From Qipengyuania_C sp046254955 (GTDB taxonomy: Bacteria > Pseudomonadota > Alphaproteobacteria > Sphingomonadales > Sphingomonadaceae), in assembly GCF_046254955.1 (NCBI RefSeq), contig NZ_JBJXRG010000001.1, positions 1,364,001 to 1,428,000 on the forward strand: a DNA stretch of 64,000 bases, in the 5' to 3' direction. The notes below the pieces were generated by a model that was not told where the DNA came from, did not search any database, and saw only the letters and a program-made list of their open reading frames with translations. The position numbers and the translations under genes are program-made. Positions 8,299-15,243 of this stretch are shown one piece after another. The stretch's first letter is position 1, and every line of letters starts with the position of its first letter.

Positions 8299-8742
8299 TC
8301 ATGCGCCGTTCCAATCGACAATGTGATGCTCAAGCGGTCCGGCATCGTCTTCGCTTACTACGCGTCCCGCAACAGAGATGCCTGCTGCAATCACACCGTC
8401 GCGATCGCCCGAGATCAAGTAATGCCAGCGCGGCAAAGGTTTTCCCGCAGCGCGGCGACGATAAGCGCAGGTGTCTGGCAACCAGGGTACATCGCCCATG
8501 ATCTTCAGCGTCAATTGCAGACAATCGGGCACGAAGCCCTTGCGCTGCGGATAGTTGGTGCAGCGTGCCGTGTTCGTATTGAGCAACTTGCAAGCGACAT
8601 TGGTCTGCTCGATCTCACCGGTGTCGGCATCCTCGATCTTGTGGGTACAGCAGCGCCCGCAGCCATCGCAGAGAGCTTCCCACTCGTTAGGCGTAAGCTC
8701 GCCGAGCGGTAGCTCCCAAAATTCCTCTCTTAGCGTACCCAC
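8299..8742 (-). CDS. YcgN/UPF0260 family cysteine-cluster protein
   Basis: The start is GTG 8742, preceded by GAGGAA at 8 bases, which gives 147 residues (E. coli YcgN has a similar length) and overlaps the end of the SCO1 gene by 13 bases. The frame is open far upstream, but that part is the antisense-frame shadow of SCO1. Conserved features are LCDGCGRCC (Cys25, 28, 31, 32), CKLLNTNTARCTNYPQR and VPDCLQL, plus the C-terminal LPRWHYLISGD. The clustered Cys suggest Fe-S or zinc binding, as in YkgJ-type domains; the role of the family is not known. Confidence 0.9.
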   Translation of the reverse strand: MGTLREEFWELPLGELTPNEWEALCDGCGRCCTHKIEDADTGEIEQTNVACKLLNTNTARCTNYPQRKGFVPDCLQLTLKIMGDVPWLPDTCAYRRRAAGKPLPRWHYLISGDRDGVIAAGISVAGRVVSEDDAGPLEHHIVDWNGA

Positions 8743-9332
8743 CGCGCCAATTCCTCGGCCACGGCCTGAGCTCCCAGGTCGGTTGGCAAAGTCGCGATGG
8801 GTTCGCCCTGCGGACCGAACAGATAAGTGATGTTGGAGTGATCCATCAAATAACCCGCGTCCGGGCCTGCGCCCCGGGCATAGAAGATGCGGAAAGTGTC
8901 TGCGGCTTGCTGAATCTGCTCTTCGCTGCCGGTGAGGCCGATCATGGTGTCGGAAAACGCGCCGGTGAACTGGCCGACCACTTCGGGCGTATCGCGCTTG
9001 GGATCGATGGTAATGAAGATCGGTTGGATCTTTGCCGCTAAGCTCGGCTGCTCCTCGGAAAACAAGGCCATGCCTCGCGCCAGGCGCTGGACGTCGACCG
9101 GGCAAACATCGGGGCAATAGGTGTATCCAAAATAGACCGTCCGATACCTCCCTTCAAAGTCGCTCCAGCGAACGACCTGTCCATCTTTGTCGATCAACTC
9201 GAACTCGCCGCCAATATCCGCTCCGGCCAATGGGGCTTGCGCCATATCCACGGGGGGCGGACCACATGCCGACAGGAGCAGTGCGAATGGCGCAAATAGG
9301 GAGAAACTTCGAAGCATGGCGCTGCGGTTCAT
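8730..9332 (-). CDS. SCO1/SenC/PrrC copper chaperone lipoprotein
   Basis: The protein has 200 residues. A lipoprotein signal ends LLLSAC (lipidated Cys23), so it is anchored to a membrane facing the periplasm. The thioredoxin-like SCO fold carries the copper motif TYCPDVCP (Cys73, Cys77) and the distal ligand His165 in LMDHSNITY, so all three copper ligands are present. SCO proteins deliver copper to the CuA site of cytochrome oxidase or act in redox sensing. It heads a leftward run with the YcgN-like and YgjP-like genes; no oxidase genes are nearby. Confidence 0.93.
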   Translation of the reverse strand: MNRSAMLRSFSLFAPFALLLSACGPPPVDMAQAPLAGADIGGEFELIDKDGQVVRWSDFEGRYRTVYFGYTYCPDVCPVDVQRLARGMALFSEEQPSLAAKIQPIFITIDPKRDTPEVVGQFTGAFSDTMIGLTGSEEQIQQAADTFRIFYARGAGPDAGYLMDHSNITYLFGPQGEPIATLPTDLGAQAVAEELARWVR

Positions 9333-9404
9333 GGTCTGCTAACCAGCGCTGCGCAAGAGGCCAAGCAGGGGCCATTAACAGCTAGACGAGAAGGAAGAGG
9401 AAGG

Positions 9405-10025
9405 ATGGCGCAGGCCGTTTTCCGCAAGGTGTTTATCGCAATTGCGTTAGCTGCGGGCATTGTTGCCGCGCCGGCGGCGGCGCAGCGCTTTTCCGAAGGC
9501 TATGAATTTCTCAAGGCTGTGAAGGAGCGTGACGGAACCGCAGCGACCGAGATGCTCAACGAACCCGGCACGACTGTCGTCAATGCACGCGACATCACCA
9601 GCGGTGAATCTGCCATGCATATCGTGACCGCGCGCCGCGATGTCCTGTGGATTCGCTTCCTCGCCCAGCGCGGAGCTAATCCGAATATCGAAGATAAGCG
9701 CGGCAACACCCCGATCCAGATTGCCGCACAGCTCGGCTTCGTCGAAGGGATCGAAGAGCTGGTCAAAGCTGGCGCGCGTGTCGATGTGACCAATATCGCC
9801 GGCGAAACGCCGCTCATCTCCGCGATTCATCGTCGCGATTCTGGGATGGTGCGCCTCTTGCTCGAAAAGGGGGCCGACCCTGACCGGGCTGACAATTCGG
9901 GTCGATCCGCACGCGATTATGCGAAGCTGATGTCCAACGGCAGCCAGGTCCTGGGCGAAATCGAGCGAGCCGATGCCAAGCGCGAAGCCGATGGTGGCGG
10001 CGAATCCTATGGGCCGAGCTTCTAG
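9405..10025 (+). CDS. exported ankyrin-repeat protein
   Basis: The protein has 206 residues from ATG 9405, behind GAGGAAGG. Residues 1-27 are a signal peptide ending AAPAAAQ. Three to four ankyrin repeats follow from about residue 60, with the usual GNTPIQIAAQLGFVEGIEEL, GETPLISAIHRRDSGMVRLL and the final GADPDRADNSGRSARDYAKL. Ankyrin repeats are protein-binding scaffolds; the partner is unknown, and export to the periplasm is inferred from the signal. It is separated by two bases from the COQ9 gene and is probably co-transcribed with it. Confidence 0.88.
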   Translation: MAQAVFRKVFIAIALAAGIVAAPAAAQRFSEGYEFLKAVKERDGTAATEMLNEPGTTVVNARDITSGESAMHIVTARRDVLWIRFLAQRGANPNIEDKRGNTPIQIAAQLGFVEGIEELVKAGARVDVTNIAGETPLISAIHRRDSGMVRLLLEKGADPDRADNSGRSARDYAKLMSNGSQVLGEIERADAKREADGGGESYGPSF

Positions 10026-10027
10026 GC

Positions 10028-10696
10028 GTGAGTAAATCAATCGATCCGGCGGATTTGACGCTTGACGAGCTGCGTCTTGTGCTGGCTCCCAAGATAGCCG
10101 AGGCGGCCATATTCGATGGCTGGAGCGTTGCAGCGCTAGATGCCGGCGCAGAGGGCATCGGCGTTGATCAAGACGTCGCGCGGCTGGCTTTCAGGGGCGG
10201 TGCACTTGACATGATCGAGGCCTGGATTGAGTCGATAGACTTGGCGATGGCCGAGGCATTGCCGCCGCAGAAGCTGGCCGAGATAAAGATCCGCGAGCGG
10301 ATCCGAGTCCTTGTGCAATTCCGGCTCGATGCGGTGACGGGACTTGAGGAATCACTCCGGCGGGCGCTCGCAATCATGGCGATGCCGCAAAATGCGCCGC
10401 GTGCCCTCAAGACGGGATGGAACAGCGCCGATGTTATGTGGCGGCTCGCGGGCGACACCGCGACCGACTATAACCACTACACCAAGCGCGCGATCCTTGC
10501 TTCGATCTATGGCGCTACACTGGCTGTGTTCGTGGACGACAAGAGCGAAGGCAAGCTGGAAACGCGCGCCTTTCTCGACCGCCGGATCGAAGGCGTAATG
10601 AAGTTCGAGAAGGCAAAAGCCCAATTGCTTGGTTCCGAGCGCGAGACTTTCAGCGTGGCGCGTTTTCTCGGCCGCTTGCGCTATCCGGCCAAATAA
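10028..10696 (+). CDS. COQ9-family ubiquinone biosynthesis protein
   Basis: The protein has 222 residues from GTG 10028, two bases after the preceding stop. COQ9/RpsU-divergently-transcribed family segments are seen: the N-terminal helical part (ILAPKIAEAAIFDGWS-like), FRGGALDMIEAWI, and the C-terminal domain with NSADVMWRLAGDTATDYNHYTKRAIL, the lipid-binding surface of COQ9. In mitochondria COQ9 helps the hydroxylase COQ7 reach its quinone substrate; in alphaproteobacteria a similar helper role in ubiquinone synthesis is expected. No other ubi gene is close by. Confidence 0.9.
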   Translation: MSKSIDPADLTLDELRLVLAPKIAEAAIFDGWSVAALDAGAEGIGVDQDVARLAFRGGALDMIEAWIESIDLAMAEALPPQKLAEIKIRERIRVLVQFRLDAVTGLEESLRRALAIMAMPQNAPRALKTGWNSADVMWRLAGDTATDYNHYTKRAILASIYGATLAVFVDDKSEGKLETRAFLDRRIEGVMKFEKAKAQLLGSERETFSVARFLGRLRYPAK

Positions 10697-10711
10697 CGCG
10701 CGCTTCTCACT

Positions 10712-10730
10712 ATTGATAATCAGTTGCAAT
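10712..10730. promoter_or_regulatory. Fur-like operator upstream of feoA
   Basis: The 19-mer ATTGATAATCAGTTGCAAT has ATTG/CAAT ends and the same length and symmetry as the palindrome in front of the TonB receptor at 46511. It ends 29 bases before the feoA start. Ferrous iron uptake genes are classic Fur targets, so iron-responsive repression is likely. The site is imperfect and is predicted only by eye. Confidence 0.45.
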
Positions 10731-10759
10731 TAGCGCGACGCTCTGGCAGCGCGCTAAGC

Positions 10760-10999
10760 ATGACACTCGACTCCCTCAAGCCTGGCCAGACAGCCCGTAT
10801 TGTCGCGGTGGCATGGGATGTGCTGGCACCGGACGAGGGCAAGCGCCTACGCGCGCTGGGGTTCGATGAAGGAGCAGAAGTGGGCGTCTCCTATCGCGGT
10901 GTTTTCGCCGGGTCCGATCCGCTTGCAATCACCATCGGGCGGATGACTGTTGCGCTGCGCCGTGTGCACGCCGCAGCGATGGCTGTGGAACAGCTATGA
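10760..10999 (+). CDS. feoA: ferrous iron transport protein A
   Basis: The 79-residue protein from ATG 10760 is a single SH3-like FeoA domain: LKPGQTARIVAV, then LRALGFDEGAEVGVSYRG and the closing DPLAITIGRMTVALRRVHA. An upstream TTG at 10724 would add residues lying inside the operator region and is less likely. FeoA is a small cytoplasmic partner of FeoB needed for Fe(II) uptake. The last four bases overlap the feoB start (ATGA), which shows translational coupling. A Fur-like box lies just upstream. Confidence 0.94.
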   Translation: MTLDSLKPGQTARIVAVAWDVLAPDEGKRLRALGFDEGAEVGVSYRGVFAGSDPLAITIGRMTVALRRVHAAAMAVEQL

Positions 11000-12849
11000 C
11001 GCGGCTGCGCTCCGCTGCCCTCGTCGGCAATCCCAATGCGGGGAAAAGCGCGCTATTCAATGCGCTGACCGGGGCGCGGCAGAAGATCGCGAATTACCCC
11101 GGGGTCACGGTCGAACGAAAGGCCGGGCGTTTGACATTGCCGAGCGGCGAGCCGGTCGAGCTGATCGATTTGCCCGGCAGCTATGCACTCGATGCGTCCA
11201 GCCCTGACGAGGAAGTCACTCGCAAGGTGGTCCTCGGCGAGTTCGAGGGCGAAGCGCAGCCGGAAGTCATCATCCTCGTGCTGGACGCTGCCAATCTCGA
11301 GCAGCACCTGGTATTTGCGCAGGAGATCATCGCGCTTGGTCGCCCGGTCATTGTCGCACTCAACATGGTCGACCTTGCCGAACGCGACGGGCTGGTGCTT
11401 GATCCTGCGGCACTGTCCAATGCGCTGGGTGTGCCTGTCGTCCCGACGGTCGCGGTGCGCCGCAAGGGGCTGACAGAACTGGTCGCCGCATTGGCCAGTG
11501 CTGAGGCCGACTTCGAATTCCACCACGATCCTGAGCCGCAACCCCACCTGACGCTGCCAGAGCGGCGGCTCGCGGCGCGCAATATCGCCAAGGCTGCGAT
11601 CCTTTCGGAAGAGAAGCGGCACCGCGTCCATTCCATGCTCGACAAGGTGCTACTCAATCCGTGGATCGGACCTGTGATCCTGTTCGGACTGTTGTTTGTC
11701 GTGTTCCAGGCGGTCTTTGCCTGGGCGGATCCCTTCATTGCCCTGATCGAAGGCGCGACGGAGGCAGTGGCTTCATGGTTGGTCGCGACAATGGCTCCCG
11801 GGTTCATCCGCGATTTCCTCACCGAAGGCGTGATCGCCGGGGTCGGATCCGTCGTCGTGTTCCTGCCGCAGATCGTGATTCTCTTTGCTTTCATCCTCGT
11901 CATGGAGGCGACCGGATACATGGCGCGGGCTGCCTTCCTGATGGACCGCCTGATGGCGGGCGTGGGTCTTTCGGGCCGCAGCTTCATACCCCTCCTCTCC
12001 AGCTTCGCTTGTGCGATCCCCGGCATCATGGCGACGCGCTCCATCGCCGATCCAAAGGACCGGTTGACCACGATCCTCATCGCTCCGCTGATGACCTGCT
12101 CCGCACGGCTCCCGGTCTACGCTGTCATTATCGCCGCGGTGATCCCGGCGGTCTCCATCGGGCCGGGGATCGGGCTCCAGGGCCTGGTGCTGTTTGCGCT
12201 ATATGTAGCCGGGATCCTTGGAGCGCTGATCGTTGCTCTCGTGCTACGCCGCTCGGTGACCAAGGGGCAGGCTTCGGGCTTCATCATGGAACTGCCGCGC
12301 TACCAGCTGCCGCGGATCAAGGACCTGCTGATCGGCCTGTGGCAACGTGCCTGGGTGTTCCTGAGGCGCGCGGGTACGATCATCTTTGCCGCTACCGTGA
12401 TCCTTTGGCTGCTTCTGACATTCCCGCAGGCTGACGAGGGCGAAAACCAGCTCGACGCCAGCTTTGCCGGCCAGATCGCAACCGCAATGCAGCCCGCCTT
12501 CGAGCCGGTAGGCTTTACTCGCGAAATGACGCTCGCGCTGGTTCCTGCCATGGCAGCGCGCGAGGTCGCTGTTGCCAGCCTTGCCACTACTTATGCGGTC
12601 GACGCAGAAGACGATGAGGCCACCGAAGCTGCCCTGCGTGACCAGATCGCCGCGCGCTGGAGCTTGCCGACCGCGCTCGCCTTCCTCGCCTGGTTCGTCT
12701 TCGCGCCGCAATGCCTTTCCACGATTGCGGTTGCCAGACGTGAAACGAATGGGTGGAAATGGCCCGGCTTCATGTTGGCCTATCTCTTCGCCTTGGCCTA
12801 CATCTTCGCGGGAATCACCTACTGGAGCGCGCTGGCGCTCGGATTATAG
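10996..12849 (+). CDS. feoB: ferrous iron transporter FeoB
   Basis: The protein has 617 residues. An N-terminal G domain shows G1 GNPNAGKS (11-18), G3 DLPGSY and G4 NMVD, then a helical spacer and about eight transmembrane helices from residue 220 on. The conserved core segments SGRSFIPLLSSFACAIPGIM and TCSARLPVY, containing the transport-path Cys residues, are present, as is the Gate-type repeat near residue 515 (VPAMAAREVAVASL). It is shorter than E. coli FeoB (773) because the C-terminal cytoplasmic part is reduced and no FeoC is present, which is common in alphaproteobacteria. It imports Fe(II) across the inner membrane. Confidence 0.96.
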   Translation: MTRLRSAALVGNPNAGKSALFNALTGARQKIANYPGVTVERKAGRLTLPSGEPVELIDLPGSYALDASSPDEEVTRKVVLGEFEGEAQPEVIILVLDAANLEQHLVFAQEIIALGRPVIVALNMVDLAERDGLVLDPAALSNALGVPVVPTVAVRRKGLTELVAALASAEADFEFHHDPEPQPHLTLPERRLAARNIAKAAILSEEKRHRVHSMLDKVLLNPWIGPVILFGLLFVVFQAVFAWADPFIALIEGATEAVASWLVATMAPGFIRDFLTEGVIAGVGSVVVFLPQIVILFAFILVMEATGYMARAAFLMDRLMAGVGLSGRSFIPLLSSFACAIPGIMATRSIADPKDRLTTILIAPLMTCSARLPVYAVIIAAVIPAVSIGPGIGLQGLVLFALYVAGILGALIVALVLRRSVTKGQASGFIMELPRYQLPRIKDLLIGLWQRAWVFLRRAGTIIFAATVILWLLLTFPQADEGENQLDASFAGQIATAMQPAFEPVGFTREMTLALVPAMAAREVAVASLATTYAVDAEDDEATEAALRDQIAARWSLPTALAFLAWFVFAPQCLSTIAVARRETNGWKWPGFMLAYLFALAYIFAGITYWSALALGL

Positions 12850-12863
12850 CGAAGGAAGAAAGA

Positions 12864-13388
12864 ATGGCCGGGTCACTCAACAAGGTAATGCTCATCGGGA
12901 ACCTGGGAGCAGACCCGGAAATCCGCAGCTTCCAGAATGGTGGACGCGTGTGCAATCTGCGCATCGCGACGTCCGAGCAGTGGAAAGACAAGAATACCGG
13001 TGATCGGCAGGAGCGCACCGAGTGGCATTCGGTCGCGATTTTCTCCGATGGCCTGATCAATGTCTGCGAGAACTACCTGCGCAAGGGCTCCAAGGTCTTT
13101 ATCGAAGGCCAGCTGCAGACCCGCAAGTGGCAGGACCAGCAGGGCAATGACCGCTATTCGACCGAGATCGTGTTGCGCGGTTTCAACGGCACGCTGACGA
13201 TGCTCGACGGGCGCGGCGAAGGCGGCGGGGGTGGCGGCCAGCGCGGCGGCGGCAACTGGAACCAGGGCGGCGGGCAAGGTGGTGGCCAATCTGGCGGCGG
13301 AAACCAGGGCGGTGGTCAAGGTGGTTCCGGCGGCGGCTCCGGCGGCGGTTCGAACTACGACGACCTGGATGACGATATCCCGTTCTGA
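12864..13388 (+). CDS. ssb: single-stranded DNA-binding protein
   Basis: The protein has 174 residues from ATG 12864, behind AGGAAGAAAG. The OB fold covers residues 1-112 (LNKVMLIGNLGADPEIR, then TEWHSVAIF and RKGSKVFIEGQL). A Gly/Gln/Asn-rich disordered linker of about 50 residues follows, and the acidic tip DDLDDDIPF, which recruits repair and replication partners, is intact. It lies 14 bases after feoB. The 3' end and adjacent downstream sequence recur in a decayed form near 14852-15044, so this locus has suffered a partial duplication. Confidence 0.97.
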   Translation: MAGSLNKVMLIGNLGADPEIRSFQNGGRVCNLRIATSEQWKDKNTGDRQERTEWHSVAIFSDGLINVCENYLRKGSKVFIEGQLQTRKWQDQQGNDRYSTEIVLRGFNGTLTMLDGRGEGGGGGGQRGGGNWNQGGGQGGGQSGGGNQGGGQGGSGGGSGGGSNYDDLDDDIPF

Positions 13389-13735
13389 GCCCGATTGTAG
13401 GCCTGCAATTCGGACGCGAGGCCCTGCGCATTTCCTACTGGATGGAGCACATGGAGCACTGTCCATGGGGCGAAAAATCATTGCCAGTGATCGCGTCTAA
13501 TCGCATTCAAAAACAACGGGTTGGAGACGATTTCGCGGCATTTGGCGTGCCTGCCATGGAATGGCGACTGTAGGAAAGTTACCAGTGTCCGCTAGCGACC
13601 CAATTGCGGACCTTCCGTAACTGTACCTCGATAGCCCAGGTTCTCGAAGTGTAGTATGCGCCGAGATTATTCTTGACCTCAACTTGGGTTGAGGTTGCAA
13701 AGAAGCGAATCAGAACCCTGAGAGGAGCTGATTTG
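13389..13735 (+). other. 347-base non-coding gap after ssb
   Basis: No convincing gene is seen on either strand. Just after the ssb stop there is a near-perfect palindrome centred on AGGCCT (about 13393-13408, ATTG/CAAT arms) without a T-run. It is followed by the repeat unit described separately. From roughly 13500 the sequence becomes visibly more AT-rich than the flanking genes. A ribosome-binding site AGAGGAG at its right end serves the membrane protein gene starting at 13736. Confidence 0.5.
13450..13485 (+). repeat. direct repeat, copy 1 (downstream of ssb)
   Basis: This 36-base stretch begins CATGGAGCACTGTCCATG and ends AAAAATCATTGCC. It is repeated at 15009-15044 with one mismatch. 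It contains the inverted repeat ATGGA/TCCAT around a 6-base loop. It sits 61 bases beyond the intact ssb stop, and copy 2 sits 52 bases beyond the stop of the ssb remnant, so the repeat belongs to one larger duplicated unit. Confidence 0.85.
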
Positions 13736-14341
13736 ATGTCCAATTCCCAGTTTGAATGCCACGATCGCGAAAGGCAGAGACCACTCGCGAATCTCATCCG
13801 GTTTGGTGCGTTTGCCGCAATTTTGGGAGGTTCTCTCGGCGCAATCACCCCAATTATCGGCCACCAACCCCAGTCGATACCGCACGAAGCGCTTTATGCC
13901 GTGATCGATGCCAGATTGTTGTTTGGCACCATAGCCATCTGGCTCACGTGCAGCGAGCGGTTGGGTATGATTGGCCTAATGGGCTTCATCGTTGCCCTCA
14001 CTGGAATTGCGAGCATTATTGGTCCCGAACCACAGTGGGTGGGAATTGATCTCTATTGGATTGGGTCAATTGTCTTCGCTCTTGGTGTATCGATATTGGC
14101 CGTGCAGATACTGCGCCATGGACCTTATGAAGGAACCGCGGTCATATGGATCATCGCTGTGGGTATTGGCGCGATAGGCGCTCTTTTCCCTGAGTTCATT
14201 CCTTCCGAAATGGCCGGACCCATCTTTAAAACCGGCTTTCTCGTTGCAGGGGTCCAGATCCTGCGGACCGGAAAATCTCAACCGCCCAATGCATCAACTG
14301 CGCGTCTTGAACACCAGCACGGAGGCGGGAATGCGACTTAA
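13736..14341 (+). CDS. multi-pass membrane protein of unknown function
   Basis: The start is ATG 13736 behind AGAGGAG at 8-9 bases, giving 201 residues. After a polar N-terminus of about 20 residues there are five to six hydrophobic helices (for example IRFGAFAAILGGSLGAITPI, GMIGLMGFIVALTGIASII, WIGSIVFALGVSILAVQI, AVIWIIAVGIGAIGALF). I recognise no named family. The gene has lower GC than its neighbours and lies between the two ssb-tail copies with the next gene, so it may be part of an acquired insert. The 3' end overlaps the VOC gene start by 11 bases, implying co-expression. Confidence 0.7.
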   Translation: MSNSQFECHDRERQRPLANLIRFGAFAAILGGSLGAITPIIGHQPQSIPHEALYAVIDARLLFGTIAIWLTCSERLGMIGLMGFIVALTGIASIIGPEPQWVGIDLYWIGSIVFALGVSILAVQILRHGPYEGTAVIWIIAVGIGAIGALFPEFIPSEMAGPIFKTGFLVAGVQILRTGKSQPPNASTARLEHQHGGGNAT

Positions 14342-14705
14342 CCAGGTTACGGTCGGAGCAGTCGACTTTGACGCCAGCGTCGCATTTTACAGCAAGCTGG
14401 GATTTCGGCTGATCGTATCAGCGAGGAATCAATATGCCCGATTTGAAGTGCCTGAAGGAGAGGCGACGTTCTCCCTCCATCTACAGGACGAAGTTCCATC
14501 CAATGGACCGGTCATCTACTTCGAGGTCGATGACGTAGACTCTGAGGTGGAGCGATTGGAGCGCCTGGGTATCGGTCCGATCTCAGTCCCCCGAAACGAG
14601 GAATGGCTTTGGCGGGAGGCTCGCTTATTCGATCCGGCTGGCAATCAGCTTTGCTTGTTCAAGGCGGGTGCTATGCGTCGGTATCCGCCTTGGCGAATAA
14701 AATGA
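14331..14705 (+). CDS. small single-domain VOC protein
   Basis: The 124-residue protein from ATG 14331 is preceded by GGAGGCGGGA. It is a single VOC module with the typical order: VTVGAVDFDASVAFYSKLGF, the middle strands FEVPEGEATFSLHL, VIYFEVDDVDSEVERL, and the final ARLFDPAGNQLCLF. Single-module VOC proteins include glyoxalase I-like, fosfomycin/bleomycin-resistance-like and epimerase-like members, and the sequence does not decide among them. It overlaps the upstream membrane protein gene. Together these two make up the insert between the ssb repeats. Confidence 0.82.
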   Translation: MRLNQVTVGAVDFDASVAFYSKLGFRLIVSARNQYARFEVPEGEATFSLHLQDEVPSNGPVIYFEVDDVDSEVERLERLGIGPISVPRNEEWLWREARLFDPAGNQLCLFKAGAMRRYPPWRIK

Positions 14706-14851
14706 AGACCACCAGGTTCTTGATATTGCTAAGCGCCTCGACCCAAGCAACCCGGTCAGTGATATCATGCTTGTCGTTGGCACAAATCCTGCGTCGGCAA
14801 TCCACCCATCTGCAGACATTTCACATGAACTGTTCGTAGCCCCCACAGCGC

Positions 14852-14956
14852 CTGGGCCAATAGGGCGGCGGTTCCGGCGGTAACCAAGGCGCCTGTCTGG
14901 GTGGCTCTATCGGCGGTTCGAACGAAGACGATCTGGACGACGATATCCCATTTTGA
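14852..14956 (+). pseudogene. decayed remnant of ssb 3' end
   Basis: Read in frame to the TGA at 14954, the sequence gives a Gly-rich stretch and then SNEDDLDDDIPF, nearly identical to the C-terminal tip of the intact SSB (SNYDDLDDDIPF). Upstream of the Gly-rich part an in-frame TAG lies where SSB has linker sequence, and no OB fold is present. So only the linker-plus-tail part was copied, and it has since diverged. Homology continues past the stop into the 36-base repeat. It is not expected to make a protein. Confidence 0.85.
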
Positions 14957-15243
14957 GTCCGAATTTAGACCCGCGCATCGACTGAATTCGCCATGGCAAA
15001 TCCTACCGCATGGAGCACTGTCCATGGGGCGGAAAATCATTGCCTGCGATTGACAGCAACGACGATGTGAAAGTGCCTCGCGGCAGTAGCGGATCGCGCC
15101 AATGGTAGGAAAACCTGCCTTCCCACCCACCCGAAAGTGTGAAGATCGCGCTCCGGCCAGTCGATCCTAAGATATTCATAAGATGACGTTAATTGCTTGC
15201 AATCTACTTCCAGTATGGCGAAGATCGCCGTAAGGGGGGCGTT
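14957..15243 (+). other. gap between ssb remnant and TIR gene
   Basis: It holds the second copy of the ssb downstream sequence up to about 15044. After that there are about 200 bases in which I see no gene, tRNA or terminator. The right end contains an ATG at 15215 that is out of frame with the TIR gene, and a run of six G (about 15234-15239) directly before that gene. Confidence 0.5.
15009..15044 (+). repeat. direct repeat, copy 2 (downstream of ssb remnant)
   Basis: It matches 13450-13485 over 36 bases with a single substitution (GGCGG versus GGCGA), including the ATGGA/TCCAT inverted repeat. It is far better conserved than the ssb remnant just before it, which suggests that this element may be under constraint or that the copies were partly homogenised. 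Confidence 0.85.

Noticed and set aside
8746..9117. N-terminal extension of the YcgN-like gene through SCO1
   Set aside because: The extension is the shifted-frame translation of SCO1 (Arg/His/Ser-rich), and a GTG with GAGGAA at 8742 explains the start.
14702..14839. Possible 45-codon ORF overlapping the VOC stop (ATGA), with a signal-like start KTTRFLILLSAS
   Set aside because: It lies in the decayed patch, has no ribosome-binding site of its own, and continues into sequence with no protein-like pattern. Chance overlap is the simpler reading.
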